Below, piece by piece: positions 5,638 through 13,226 of a stretch of 18,451 nt of DNA. Positions within the stretch are counted from its first letter, which is position 1, and every line of letters starts with the position of its first letter. Source of the stretch: a bacterium (GTDB lineage Bacteria; Chlamydiota; Chlamydiia; Chlamydiales; 2-12-FULL-49-11); assembly GCA_022600215.1 (NCBI GenBank), contig JAHZKV010000069.1, positions 1 to 18,451 of the forward strand, read 5' to 3'. Position numbers and translations under genes: made by a program. The notes beneath the pieces are model-generated. The model did no database searches, was not told where the DNA came from, and was given only the letters and a program-made list of their open reading frames with translations.

Positions 5638-6494
5638 TTCAAGTGAACCTGGGGATTACCAATAGTTCCATCTACAGAGATAATAAAGAGCTCGGTAAAT
5701 TTAAAAAGCACATATTGCTTCATTCGAATATCAATATTCACATTCCCATCAAAGTCTATATAAGAAGGAGTCTTGTGCCATAAGAAGAAGTAAGAGCGCT
5801 GCTGGTCACTATAAGTATCCACCATCTTCGTAAAATTCATCTTTCCACCACCTAATTGAAAATCAAGGCGGCCAACCACCGGAACCATCAACACAGGATC
5901 TAAACCAATACGTCCAATGATCTCTTTTGCCATACCAAAAACAGGATTGGTCTCTGTATCAAAGGAGTTCACAAAAGAAATATATCCACTCCCCTGCAAC
6001 GAATCTAAATCGGCTAAATCACCATGTACATTTTGAAAATCGATCTTCTCTAACATAAATGGGCTAGAGAGTTTTTTCCGCTCCCCTTTGCTCGAAAGAA
6101 GGCATGGACGTAAGCTTTCTACCTCAAATTTTTTCGTATCAAACAAGCAACCACCCACACTTGTATCAAAGAATGCAAGTGGGCAATTTACAATCAATGC
6201 ACGATCAGCTACCGAAAAATCAGAAAGCGTTACTTTGCCATCTTGATAATAAAGTTTTCCAAATAAGCTTGCCAAAGAGTAATCCAAAAAGTCAAAGTCT
6301 GTACCCTTGATAATCCCCTCAAAAGATAAACCTTCAGTAGTGATACTTCCAGCGACCTCCAAACCTTTACAAAAACCCATGCGCTCTACAAACTCTACAG
6401 CTCCAGGTGCAAGAAGAGGTTTCATCTTTTGCAAATTCAGCCCAGCCTCTAATTTAAAATCACTCCCCTGCAATTCAGAAGATGGTAATATCAA
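5634..6494 (-). CDS. AsmA/TamB-like protein, C-terminal part (frame break from the upstream gene)
   Basis: 286 codons from a TTG at 6494, overlapping the larger upstream frame by 20 bp. The sequence is the typical end of AsmA/TamB-like and DUF3971-type proteins: alternating short beta strands (KLYYQDGKVTLSDFSVADRALIV, GYISFVNSFDTE), a MVPVVGRLDFQLGGG stretch, and a final VDGTIGNPQVHL motif that is common at the ends of such envelope proteins. It has no signal peptide or membrane anchor of its own, so it would not be exported separately. Skipping one base at the overlap joins it to the upstream frame as a single 1421-aa product. A GGAG six bases before the TTG could allow separate initiation, so a true second gene is not excluded. 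It ends with ATGA overlapping the ComF-like gene. Confidence 0.75.
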   Translation of the reverse strand: MILPSSELQGSDFKLEAGLNLQKMKPLLAPGAVEFVERMGFCKGLEVAGSITTEGLSFEGIIKGTDFDFLDYSLASLFGKLYYQDGKVTLSDFSVADRALIVNCPLAFFDTSVGGCLFDTKKFEVESLRPCLLSSKGERKKLSSPFMLEKIDFQNVHGDLADLDSLQGSGYISFVNSFDTETNPVFGMAKEIIGRIGLDPVLMVPVVGRLDFQLGGGKMNFTKMVDTYSDQQRSYFFLWHKTPSYIDFDGNVNIDIRMKQYVLFKFTELFIISVDGTIGNPQVHLK

Positions 6495-9400
6495 AAGTTA
6501 CTCCAACAAGCTCCCCTTTAGCTCGAAGAAGCTCAAATTCTTCCTCATACAATCCATCAGCATCCAGAACTTTTTTTGAGCCTAAATATCCATCCAAGTG
6601 AACAATGGTCTTCTTATCAAAAAAAGCATTCATTGAAAGGTCAATGGTATCGGTAAATAGCGGCATCTTCGCATTAATCTTAAACGCTTTTTTATTCCCT
6701 TTTGCCACTACCTGATGAAAAGAAAGCTCCTTCTCAAACAACCTTACATCTTGCTTTTCACAAGCAATATTTGCTACAAAATCTTTTTTCGATGGAAAGA
6801 GGATTACATCACCAGCAAAGGAAAGATCTTCTAATAGATCTACTTCATATTTTTTTTGGATCACCTTTTTATCCACTACAGCAGAAAGGTTTGATATCTC
6901 TATCTTCTCTAAGATATCATCAAAACAAACTCTCTTGGCAAAGAATTTTGCTAGCTGATGTCCATTTTCACAAAGTAAACACTGAGCCTCTTCAAGAGTA
7001 ACCTTCCCATCATAGCTAAATTGTAAAGGGGTGATAGTAACTATTTCATATCCCTGCAAATTTGAAGGTGCAAAACTTCCTTCAAGGCTCCCTGTGCAAG
7101 AGATTCCTTCCGCAAATGCTACCTCAACAGAGCCGGTGCAATCCACCCCATCACCACGAACTTCTCCATCAGCAAAAAGGCCATTGCGGGAAAGGGTCCC
7201 TTTTTTGATATGAAGATGCTTATTATCATAAGGGATCACTCCCTCCCCAAAATAAATAGCGTTATCTTTCACCTCTGCATCAAAGCTAATACCATTTACT
7301 TCTACCGAAAAGTTTTTCCCCACCCCTTTTAAGGAGGCAGAGGCCTTTTCCCCCTTTGCAGAAAAATGATATTTTGTCCCATCCAGCTCCAAAGCACAGT
7401 ACAAATCACCAATATTTCTTTCGCGCACCATTTTTGGGAAAAAGATATCATCTAAATGGAAAATGGTTTGCGCGGAAATTTTCCAATCCTCTCCAAAAAG
7501 GCATTCTTTCAGTGCGACCTTCTCTTCCAAGAGATGGGACCCTTCCTCCAGTGTCAACACCCCACCTTCTATCTTTGCAAGAAGGCGCATCAATTCAAAG
7601 TCTTCATTGCGAAGGGCTACATCGCCATAATATTTTCCGCCCCTTGTCATATCAAAGCGGCGCACATCCACAAAAAGCCTTTGCAGGCTATTATCTAGGT
7701 CCATAAACCCTTCCAAGGATCGTACACGGAAAAATTTCTCACCAGAAGATATCTTCAACTGAGCGTGTTTTAAGCAGAATTTTTTCTCCTCAAATAATTT
7801 TTTATGGCCCTTATTCAACGTAATATCAATCGACCAATCACCACTTGCTAAATTTCGTTCAAAATATCCAGAGCCTTCTGCCCCTTTGATCATAGAGTGC
7901 TTTTCACGATAGGTAGCATTACGTCCAGTAAATGCACAAAGGATTTTTTCCTTATCATATTTTCCATGCAAAGAAAAATCTCCATCTAGCGACCAATCAA
8001 ATCCTAACACCTCATTAAAAAAGGGATAAAATCTACCCAAAATCCCTTCACTATGAAAGGTAACTTCCTCTATCTCTTTATTCTCTCCCTTAAAGTCAAA
8101 AGCAATTTCAGAGCTATAGGATTCATCATGCAGTGTCATCGTCCCTGTTCCTAAAAAGCTATCCCCCTCTTTTTCTATACGGGAAGAAATCATCACCTCA
8201 TTATCATAGCTAGATGCTGGCGAAGAAAACCACTGTAAAAAAGCCTCCCCTTTTGCAGAAAATAAAACATCCAAAATAGGTTTTTGCATCGACCCATCAA
8301 TATCCGCTCTTCCACGTATCCCAGAGATCTCTGTATTGATATAAGAATCCACAAATCGACCATCTTTTGCAGTCACTTTAACGGTAGTATTTTCAAAATG
8401 GAAAGGTAAGCCATCTTCTCGACCAATCAATAAAGATCCATCTTCTAAGTCCATTTCCCAACCAGAAACAAGGGTACGCTTCTCATGGAACAAATCCAGC
8501 TCTAATTCCCCTGCCACTTTAGAAGCGCTAAAAGAAATATCATTGCTCTTAGAGTAAAAAGCTACATCACTACAAAGCATATTACGCAGGGAAAAATCTT
8601 TAATTCCATGTTGGTCAAAAGCTACAAGCATATCCCCAGAATACTTTCCCTTGCTGATAGAAAATTCTCTCGCTGCAGGATAAAATAAAGAAATACACTC
8701 TTGAAAGATCATCATCTGACGCACTTCCAACGAATCAAACTTCGTCTGGAGTAAAAATTCCCCATCGTCATGGGAGCACAACACATGCACACGTGCTGTT
8801 TGATCAAATAACGGGTCAATCTGCAGCGCCAAATCTAATTCAAGCTGATCCCCATTTTTCGTAGTAGGGCTGCCAAGGAACTTTACCGGGAGAACTCTCC
8901 CACCATCTTCTACAAATCCAGTAACATCAATAGCGGCCTCTGTAAATGCATCCATTGTCATAAAACCGGAAAGATCTTTAAAATGAAAACGCGTTTCTTC
9001 ATTTTCATTATATACATGGATCGATCCTCCATCAATAGAAGAAGAAAATTTGATGTTATCTATTAAATTCTTCTCTTCAGAAGACGTTGGGTAGTCCAAG
9101 TCAAAAAAGACACGTTTAAAAGAAGAGTCAATCCCTGCCTCTTCATTTTTCATCTTTCCATTCAACAAGGTAAAGTGGAGCCTTGCATCTTTTATTTGAT
9201 TATGGGAGGAAATAGCGATAAATGCTCGTCCATCAAATTTTCCACTCTCAATCTCCCACTTTGATACCTTTTCCCCCATAAAAAAGTCAAAAAAGGCTTT
9301 AAAGTGTTTTACACTACTTTGCCTTGCCTCCACATCCATGATCCATCGATCTGCCCAAGAAGAAAGATCTATCTTCAACAAACCATGGTGATCTCCAGAA

Positions 9401-9900
9401 AAGACGAGGGCGCCTAGCTTTTGGGAAGAGACAGATTTCCCCAAAGAAAAAGCTACCTCTCTTGATGGAATACGAAGTAATCCATTTTTAATCTCCACCT
9501 GACGAAGAGTGCGTAGTATAGAGCGCAGTTGATCAGGAGAGAGCGACGATCCTTCCGAAACCATCTGTTTCGCAAATCCAATCTCCACATCCTCCAAAAT
9601 AAAATGATTTTTCAAGGAAGCTTTTTGTACTTGCGGTGCATAACAAAAGATCTTGCCAATACTACAAGAAATACTCTCATCTTCTGCTAAAAGGGTGACA
9701 TCATGAAATGCAATACCATGTTCTTGCAACGAAACATAAGAATAATTAAAGTCCCACTCCCCCTCTAAGGGAATCTTATGGGAGACATAGGTTTTAATAG
9801 CAAAATGAAAAATAGGTCCACGAAAAACTACTATCATTAGCATGCTCATCAACGAGCAAAATAAAAAGATATAACGTTTTGATAAAAGTTTTTTTGACAT
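6475..9900 (-). CDS. Giant membrane-anchored AsmA/TamB-like envelope protein, N-terminal part
   Basis: 1141 codons from ATG at 9900 (the frame is open to a TTG at 9921, but MSKKLLSKRYIFLF is a natural signal-anchor start). One hydrophobic segment at about residues 10-27 anchors it in the inner membrane. The rest is a long series of short beta strands with Gly/Asp turns and repeated phrases such as 'F.G.A.I', 'GSLEGSFAPSNLQGY' and 'ADIDGSMQKPILDVLF'. This is the pattern of the AsmA/TamB/YhdP group, elongated periplasmic beta-taco proteins implicated in moving phospholipids between membranes. It diverges from nqrB across a 115-bp gap. The frame ends at 6477-6475 in GVTFDITIF-stop while the family pattern continues in the next frame. 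C. trachomatis has, to my recollection, no such gene between CT277 and nqrB, so it appears to be a lineage-specific insertion or retention. Confidence 0.8.
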   Translation of the reverse strand: MSKKLLSKRYIFLFCSLMSMLMIVVFRGPIFHFAIKTYVSHKIPLEGEWDFNYSYVSLQEHGIAFHDVTLLAEDESISCSIGKIFCYAPQVQKASLKNHFILEDVEIGFAKQMVSEGSSLSPDQLRSILRTLRQVEIKNGLLRIPSREVAFSLGKSVSSQKLGALVFSGDHHGLLKIDLSSWADRWIMDVEARQSSVKHFKAFFDFFMGEKVSKWEIESGKFDGRAFIAISSHNQIKDARLHFTLLNGKMKNEEAGIDSSFKRVFFDLDYPTSSEEKNLIDNIKFSSSIDGGSIHVYNENEETRFHFKDLSGFMTMDAFTEAAIDVTGFVEDGGRVLPVKFLGSPTTKNGDQLELDLALQIDPLFDQTARVHVLCSHDDGEFLLQTKFDSLEVRQMMIFQECISLFYPAAREFSISKGKYSGDMLVAFDQHGIKDFSLRNMLCSDVAFYSKSNDISFSASKVAGELELDLFHEKRTLVSGWEMDLEDGSLLIGREDGLPFHFENTTVKVTAKDGRFVDSYINTEISGIRGRADIDGSMQKPILDVLFSAKGEAFLQWFSSPASSYDNEVMISSRIEKEGDSFLGTGTMTLHDESYSSEIAFDFKGENKEIEEVTFHSEGILGRFYPFFNEVLGFDWSLDGDFSLHGKYDKEKILCAFTGRNATYREKHSMIKGAEGSGYFERNLASGDWSIDITLNKGHKKLFEEKKFCLKHAQLKISSGEKFFRVRSLEGFMDLDNSLQRLFVDVRRFDMTRGGKYYGDVALRNEDFELMRLLAKIEGGVLTLEEGSHLLEEKVALKECLFGEDWKISAQTIFHLDDIFFPKMVRERNIGDLYCALELDGTKYHFSAKGEKASASLKGVGKNFSVEVNGISFDAEVKDNAIYFGEGVIPYDNKHLHIKKGTLSRNGLFADGEVRGDGVDCTGSVEVAFAEGISCTGSLEGSFAPSNLQGYEIVTITPLQFSYDGKVTLEEAQCLLCENGHQLAKFFAKRVCFDDILEKIEISNLSAVVDKKVIQKKYEVDLLEDLSFAGDVILFPSKKDFVANIACEKQDVRLFEKELSFHQVVAKGNKKAFKINAKMPLFTDTIDLSMNAFFDKKTIVHLDGYLGSKKVLDADGLYEEEFELLRAKGELVGVTFDITIF

Positions 9901-10015
9901 CACACATTCATGTTGGTACAATCATTCAAAAAGACTCCGATACAGCAATAATTTCCCTTGTTACCGAATTTTCAGAGTCTCCTCCACTAATATCATAATA
10001 GGGTAGATAAATAAA
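9901..10015. promoter_or_regulatory. Divergent promoter region between the AsmA-like gene and nqrB
   Basis: 115 bp between two divergent start codons must hold both promoters. TATCAT (9991-9996) could be the nqrB -10 element and GATTGTACC-type sequence could serve the minus strand, but neither has a convincing -35. A weak inverted repeat, GACTC (9933-9937) with GAGTC (9975-9979), flanks the middle. Confidence 0.35.
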
Positions 10016-11458
10016 ATGAATTCCTTTTTATACTCTCTTCTAGAAACTACCAAAGCTTTTTTCTATTCTCCAGGGACAACTTCAAAAAAAGCGCCCTACG
10101 TACATGATCCAATAGATATCAAAAGAGTGATGATCATCGTAGTGGTAGCGCTACTCCCCGCTGCTTTTTTTGCCATCATCAATAGCGGCGTCCATGCTAT
10201 TTTATATGACAATGTGAATATTGGATTGATGGAAAAATATCTCACTGCAAGTGAGTCACTAAAAGGATATTTTTCTTTTGTTCTCCAGTATTTCCCTACC
10301 ATTTTTCTTGCAGGATTGAAACTTTTCCTCCCTCAAATACTACTCATCTACCTTGTTGGTGGGGTAATAGAAATCTTTTTTGCCTCCCTTCATCGAAAAA
10401 CCGTCTCAGAAGGGTTTTTAGTCACAGGGATCTTATTTGCCCTCATCCTCCCTCCAACCCTTCCCTATTGGATGACGATTTTTGGCGTTAGCACTGGCCT
10501 TATCCTCGGCAAAGAACTATTTGGAGGCACTGGGATGAACATCTTCAATCCTGCCCTCATCTGCAGGTGCATCCTCTACTTCTCCTTTCCAAGCTACATG
10601 ACAGGAAATGTATGGGTAGGAGAAAATTCTTTCAACACCACCAAAAATGTAGCTAGATATAACAACGTCTTGCGAAAAAACTCTTTCGATACCATCACCA
10701 CCGCAACGCCTCTAAACATCGCTGAACTCCCAAAAACAGTAACTAGATTACAAATAGATGCTCTCGCCCTAACCTTCACCAAAGAGGTACGTCTCAAAAA
10801 AGAGCTCTCCCAAAAACTTACCTCCTACAACGCAGCTCTCTCTCTAAATACCCTCACCCCCGAACAAATTATCGACTTTACCACCAAAGGTCTCGGCCTA
10901 AAAACCGAACAACTAGAAAGCGCTTTTCATTTTGCTAAGCTTGCCTACAACATCGCTCCATACAACGACGCCAATCTCTATTTCGGAAATATTCCAGGGA
11001 GTTTTGGCGAGACATCAAAGTGCGCCGTTCACATAGGGATGATCCTCCTAGTGCTCACAGGGATCATCTCACTACGAATTATCTTCCCAGCAATGCTTGC
11101 TGCCCTCTTCACCGCTGCCTGCTTTTATTATGCTACCATCGACAATCCATCAGCACCAGCGGCCTTCGCCCTCCTTCCCTACAAACAACTCATCATGGGC
11201 GGCCTCTCCTTCGGAATAGTCTTCATGGCAACAGATCCCGTCTCCGCCCCTACCACCAAATCTGCACAAATAATATACGCCACACTCATCGGCGCCCTGA
11301 CCATCATCATCCGCATCATCAACCCCGCATTCCCAGAAGGAGTGATGCTAGCTATCCTCTTTGCCAATGCCTTCTCCCCACTACTTGATCGTATCGCTCT
11401 ACGCTATCGACGAAGAGGAATACATGGAAAAGTAATTATCGGAAAAGGAGGCATCTAA
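10016..11458 (+). CDS. nqrB: Na+-translocating NADH:quinone reductase subunit B
   Basis: 480-aa multi-spanning membrane protein. NqrB carries a covalently bound FMN and forms part of the sodium channel of the Na+-NQR, which oxidises NADH, reduces quinone and exports Na+. The FMN-attachment threonine is recognised in DTITTATPL, with T231 the probable site (the V. cholerae equivalent is T236 in SGAT). Other family features seen are the GKELFGGTGMNIFNPAL stretch in the middle and FGIVFMATDPVSAPTT near the C-terminus. Membrane spans follow from about residue 37. It starts the plus-strand nqrBCD run, and its stop overlaps the nqrC ATG by one base (TAATG). Length is somewhat above the roughly 415 aa of gammaproteobacterial NqrB, owing to an insertion around residues 200-320, which is in keeping with chlamydial NqrB. 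Confidence 0.96.
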   Translation: MNSFLYSLLETTKAFFYSPGTTSKKAPYVHDPIDIKRVMIIVVVALLPAAFFAIINSGVHAILYDNVNIGLMEKYLTASESLKGYFSFVLQYFPTIFLAGLKLFLPQILLIYLVGGVIEIFFASLHRKTVSEGFLVTGILFALILPPTLPYWMTIFGVSTGLILGKELFGGTGMNIFNPALICRCILYFSFPSYMTGNVWVGENSFNTTKNVARYNNVLRKNSFDTITTATPLNIAELPKTVTRLQIDALALTFTKEVRLKKELSQKLTSYNAALSLNTLTPEQIIDFTTKGLGLKTEQLESAFHFAKLAYNIAPYNDANLYFGNIPGSFGETSKCAVHIGMILLVLTGIISLRIIFPAMLAALFTAACFYYATIDNPSAPAAFALLPYKQLIMGGLSFGIVFMATDPVSAPTTKSAQIIYATLIGALTIIIRIINPAFPEGVMLAILFANAFSPLLDRIALRYRRRGIHGKVIIGKGGI

Positions 11459-12162
11459 TGAAAGGTCTAAAAACATACTTTTTTATCTTTCTCCTATGCG
11501 GCTTCTCCGCCCTTATCCTCTCCACCGTCTCCACAGCGCTAGATGCAAAACAAAAAAAAGCTCGCGACTTCTACCAAAATAACAACCTCCTAAAAGCTGC
11601 AAATATCTCCAGCAAAGGAAAAAAAGTAGAGCAACTTATCAAGGAATATATCACCCCAAAACTATTAGATGAGCAGGGAAATGTCTTCACCTTCGAAGAA
11701 AAAGGGATAAACTATACCAATTACCTAGAAAAAGGAGCACGCAAAGGATTTTATCAAGATAAACTCAAACTCTTCTACCAAATAAAAAATGGCGGCGTCG
11801 TAATACCCGTAAATGGTTTTGGTCTATGGGATGCTATCTATGGGTATATAGGTATCGCAAAAGATGGTAACCATATCATCGGCATGACCTGGTACGATCA
11901 AAAAGAAACACCAGGACTCGGTGCAGAAATAGAGGACCCTCAATGGCAAGTGCAGTTCAAGGGAAAAACCCTCTTCCATGGAGAAAGTTTTGGCATAAAC
12001 TTCGTACCAAAGGCAATGATGACGCTTCTCTCATCTGCAGAAAAAACCTATTCTGTAGATGCCATCTCCGGCGCAACACTCACCACCGAAGGTGTACAAA
12101 ATGCCCTCACAACATCCCTCTCCCCATACATCCCCCTCCTCAAGAAGATGCAAAATAATTAA
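11458..12162 (+). CDS. nqrC: Na+-translocating NADH:quinone reductase subunit C
   Basis: 234 aa. One N-terminal membrane span at about residues 6-26, then a periplasmic-side FMN-binding domain. The covalent flavin site is the classic SGAT motif in VDAISGATLTTEGVQ, with T207 the flavinylated threonine (T225 in V. cholerae). The LWDAIYGYIGIAKDGNHIIGMTWYDQKETPGLGAEI region is also typical, including the conserved HxET-like ETPGLG. A strong ribosome site AAGGAGG (11445-11451) lies within the end of nqrB, and the start overlaps the nqrB stop, so the two subunits are coupled. Flavinylation needs an ApbE-type transferase, which is not encoded in this window. Confidence 0.96.
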   Translation: MKGLKTYFFIFLLCGFSALILSTVSTALDAKQKKARDFYQNNNLLKAANISSKGKKVEQLIKEYITPKLLDEQGNVFTFEEKGINYTNYLEKGARKGFYQDKLKLFYQIKNGGVVIPVNGFGLWDAIYGYIGIAKDGNHIIGMTWYDQKETPGLGAEIEDPQWQVQFKGKTLFHGESFGINFVPKAMMTLLSSAEKTYSVDAISGATLTTEGVQNALTTSLSPYIPLLKKMQNN

Positions 12163-12182
12163 CCCTCTGGTACAGTAACTCT

Positions 12183-12818
12183 ATGGCAAAAATTACCAAT
12201 AAAAAAGCATTTTTCGAGCCCCTTTGGAAAGAAAATCAAATCCTTGTTGCAATACTTGGCATCTGCTCCGCCCTCGCAGTAACTATCCAAATGAAAACAG
12301 CGCTAGTAATGGCTCTTGCTGTAATATTTGTCACCGCCCTCTCCTCCTTCTTCGTCTCCCTCATCCGAAAAGTAATGCCAGACAGCGTACGGATGATCGC
12401 TCAGCTCATCATCATCTCCACCTTCGTCATCATCGTCGACCAATTCCTACAAGCCTACCTTTTCGATATATCCAAAATGCTCTCCGTATTCGTTGGCCTC
12501 ATCATCACCAACTGTCTTGTCATGGGTCGATGCGAATCATTTGCTCGCAATGAATCCCCCCTCCTCGCTATGCTAGACGGTGCAGGCGCCGCCCTCGGAT
12601 ACGGCCTTGTCATCCTCGCCGTAGCCTTCCTCCGAGAATTCTTCGCCTTCGGTACCCTCTTCGGATACAAAATCCTCCCCCTCGCTATCTACGCCACCCC
12701 AGAAAACCCTTCACGTTATGTCAATATCAACCTCATGACCCTCGCCCCCTCCGCCTTCTTCATCATCGGCCTCTTCATCTGGCTATACAACACCCTCTCC
12801 CATAACAACCCTTCATGA
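12183..12818 (+). CDS. nqrD: Na+-translocating NADH:quinone reductase subunit D
   Basis: 211-aa hydrophobic protein with about six membrane spans. It carries the two conserved cysteines of NqrD, C28 in LGICSALAVT and C111 in ITNCLVMGRCE, which in the V. cholerae enzyme (C29 and C112) help hold an intramembrane iron-sulfur centre together with NqrE. The start is 20 bp after the nqrC stop and has no clear Shine-Dalgarno sequence. The stop at 12816-12818 is only 2 bp before the first hairpin element (12821). In other chlamydiae nqrE follows immediately on the same strand; here it is on the other strand beyond the repeats. Confidence 0.96.
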   Translation: MAKITNKKAFFEPLWKENQILVAILGICSALAVTIQMKTALVMALAVIFVTALSSFFVSLIRKVMPDSVRMIAQLIIISTFVIIVDQFLQAYLFDISKMLSVFVGLIITNCLVMGRCESFARNESPLLAMLDGAGAALGYGLVILAVAFLREFFAFGTLFGYKILPLAIYATPENPSRYVNINLMTLAPSAFFIIGLFIWLYNTLSHNNPS

Positions 12819-12878
12819 TTGCGGGGCGCTGCCCCACACCCCGACAAAGGGCCGCGCCCTCCCGCAATCCCTTCACTG

Positions 12879-12902
12879 ATTTTTTGTGCATGCACAAAAA
12901 AT
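12879..12902. repeat. Perfect 24-bp palindrome, copy 1
   Basis: Two 12-base arms, ATTTTTTGTGCA and its exact reverse complement, with no spacer, centred on GCATGC. It can form a cruciform or an RNA hairpin and could also be a dimeric protein-binding site. Confidence 0.95.
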
Positions 12903-12923
12903 GAATATAGAATTCCCCTTCCA

Positions 12924-12946
12924 TTTTTTTCGTAACGCGAAAAAAA
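12924..12946. repeat. Inverted repeat T7CG / CGA7, copy 1
   Basis: TTTTTTTCG, a five-base loop TAACG, then CGAAAAAAA: a 9-bp perfect stem. Either strand would show a U-rich end, but the GC stem is too short for a classic intrinsic terminator. Confidence 0.85.
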
Positions 12947-13004
12947 TCAACGACGGGTTTGTTAAGGGCGCGGCCCTTAACTAGGGTGTAGGACAGCGTC
13001 CCAC

Positions 13005-13039
13005 TGCTGCTTAACACGGTTACTACAATAAACAGCTTC
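13005..13039. other. 35-bp spacer between the two hairpin elements
   Basis: Non-coding spacer. Its first bases, TGCTGCTTAA, resemble TTCTACTTAA just after copy 2, where the latter is the end of nqrE (antisense). This may be a remnant of the same flanking sequence from a tandem duplication, but the match is short. Confidence 0.3.
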
Positions 13040-13097
13040 GTGAGGCTTTGCCTCACACTCCACCAAAGGGCCGCGCCCTCCCGCAATCCCTTCACTG

Positions 13098-13121
13098 ATT
13101 TTTTGTGCATGCACAAAAAAT
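13098..13121. repeat. Perfect 24-bp palindrome, copy 2
   Basis: Identical to the palindrome in copy 1, with every base conserved. Confidence 0.95.
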
Positions 13122-13142
13122 GAATATAGAACTCCTCTTCCA

Positions 13143-13165
13143 TTTTTTTCGTAACGCGAAAAAAA
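13143..13165. repeat. Inverted repeat T7CG / CGA7, copy 2
   Basis: Identical to the copy at 12924-12946. Confidence 0.85.
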
Positions 13166-13226
13166 TCAACGACGGGTTTGCAAAGGTTTATTACCCTTTG
13201 CTGGGGTGTGGGGTAAAAACCCACTT

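Larger units (their letters stand above)
12846..12961 (+). repeat. 116-bp direct repeat, copy 1 (core of element 1)
   Basis: Identical to 13065-13180 except at 12913 (T versus C) and 12917 (C versus T), that is 114 of 116. The two copies start 219 bp apart, a multiple of three, so one minus-strand frame stays open through both. Confidence 0.95.
12821..13004. mobile_element. Hairpin-rich MITE-like element, copy 1
   Basis: A 184-bp unit bounded by imperfect terminal inverted repeats: the 40 bp at 12821-12860 match the reverse complement of 12965-13004 at 31 positions. Each terminus is built from two hairpins: outer GCGGGGC-GCT-GCCCCAC (12821-12837) and GTAGGAC-AGC-GTCCCAC (12988-13004), inner AGGGC-CGC-GCCCT (12848-12860) and TTAAGGGC-GCG-GCCCTTAA (12962-12980). 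The interior holds two more palindromes. It encodes no transposase, as expected of a non-autonomous element. It starts 2 bp after the nqrD stop and could also act as its transcription terminator. Assignment as mobile is inference from structure and duplication. Confidence 0.7.
13065..13180 (+). repeat. 116-bp direct repeat, copy 2 (core of element 2)
   Basis: Second copy of the core repeat. Near identity of the cores against divergence of the flanking arms suggests a recent duplication or gene conversion limited to the core. Confidence 0.95.
13040..13224. mobile_element. Hairpin-rich MITE-like element, copy 2
   Basis: A 185-bp unit with the same plan as copy 1 and in the same orientation. 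Outer hairpins are GTGAGGC-TTT-GCCTCAC (13040-13056, perfect) and GTGGGGT-AAA-AACCCAC (13208-13224). Inner hairpins are AGGGC-CGC-GCCCT on the left and GCAAAGG...CCTTTGC (13180-13201) on the right. The central 116 bp (13065-13180) differ from copy 1 (12846-12961) at only two positions, whereas the outer arms are diverged in sequence but still able to pair. The element ends 2 bp short of the nqrE stop codon. Confidence 0.7.

Noticed and set aside
7356..7706. Plus-strand ORFs inside the AsmA-like gene
   Set aside because: Antisense to a long coding frame; no family resemblance and no ribosome site.
9901..9921. TTG at 9921 as start of the AsmA-like protein
   Set aside because: The ATG at 9900 gives a normal basic-then-hydrophobic signal anchor, and the 7-residue extension adds nothing.
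12846..13180. CRISPR array
   Set aside because: Only two 116-bp copies with one 103-bp spacer; repeat far too long and rich in internal palindromes; no cas genes nearby.
12775..13224. 149-aa minus-strand ORF across the repeat elements as a real gene
   Set aside because: It is made of repeated hairpin DNA, has no ribosome site, and its 3' end runs antisense into nqrD. Kept only as a finding about the repeat.
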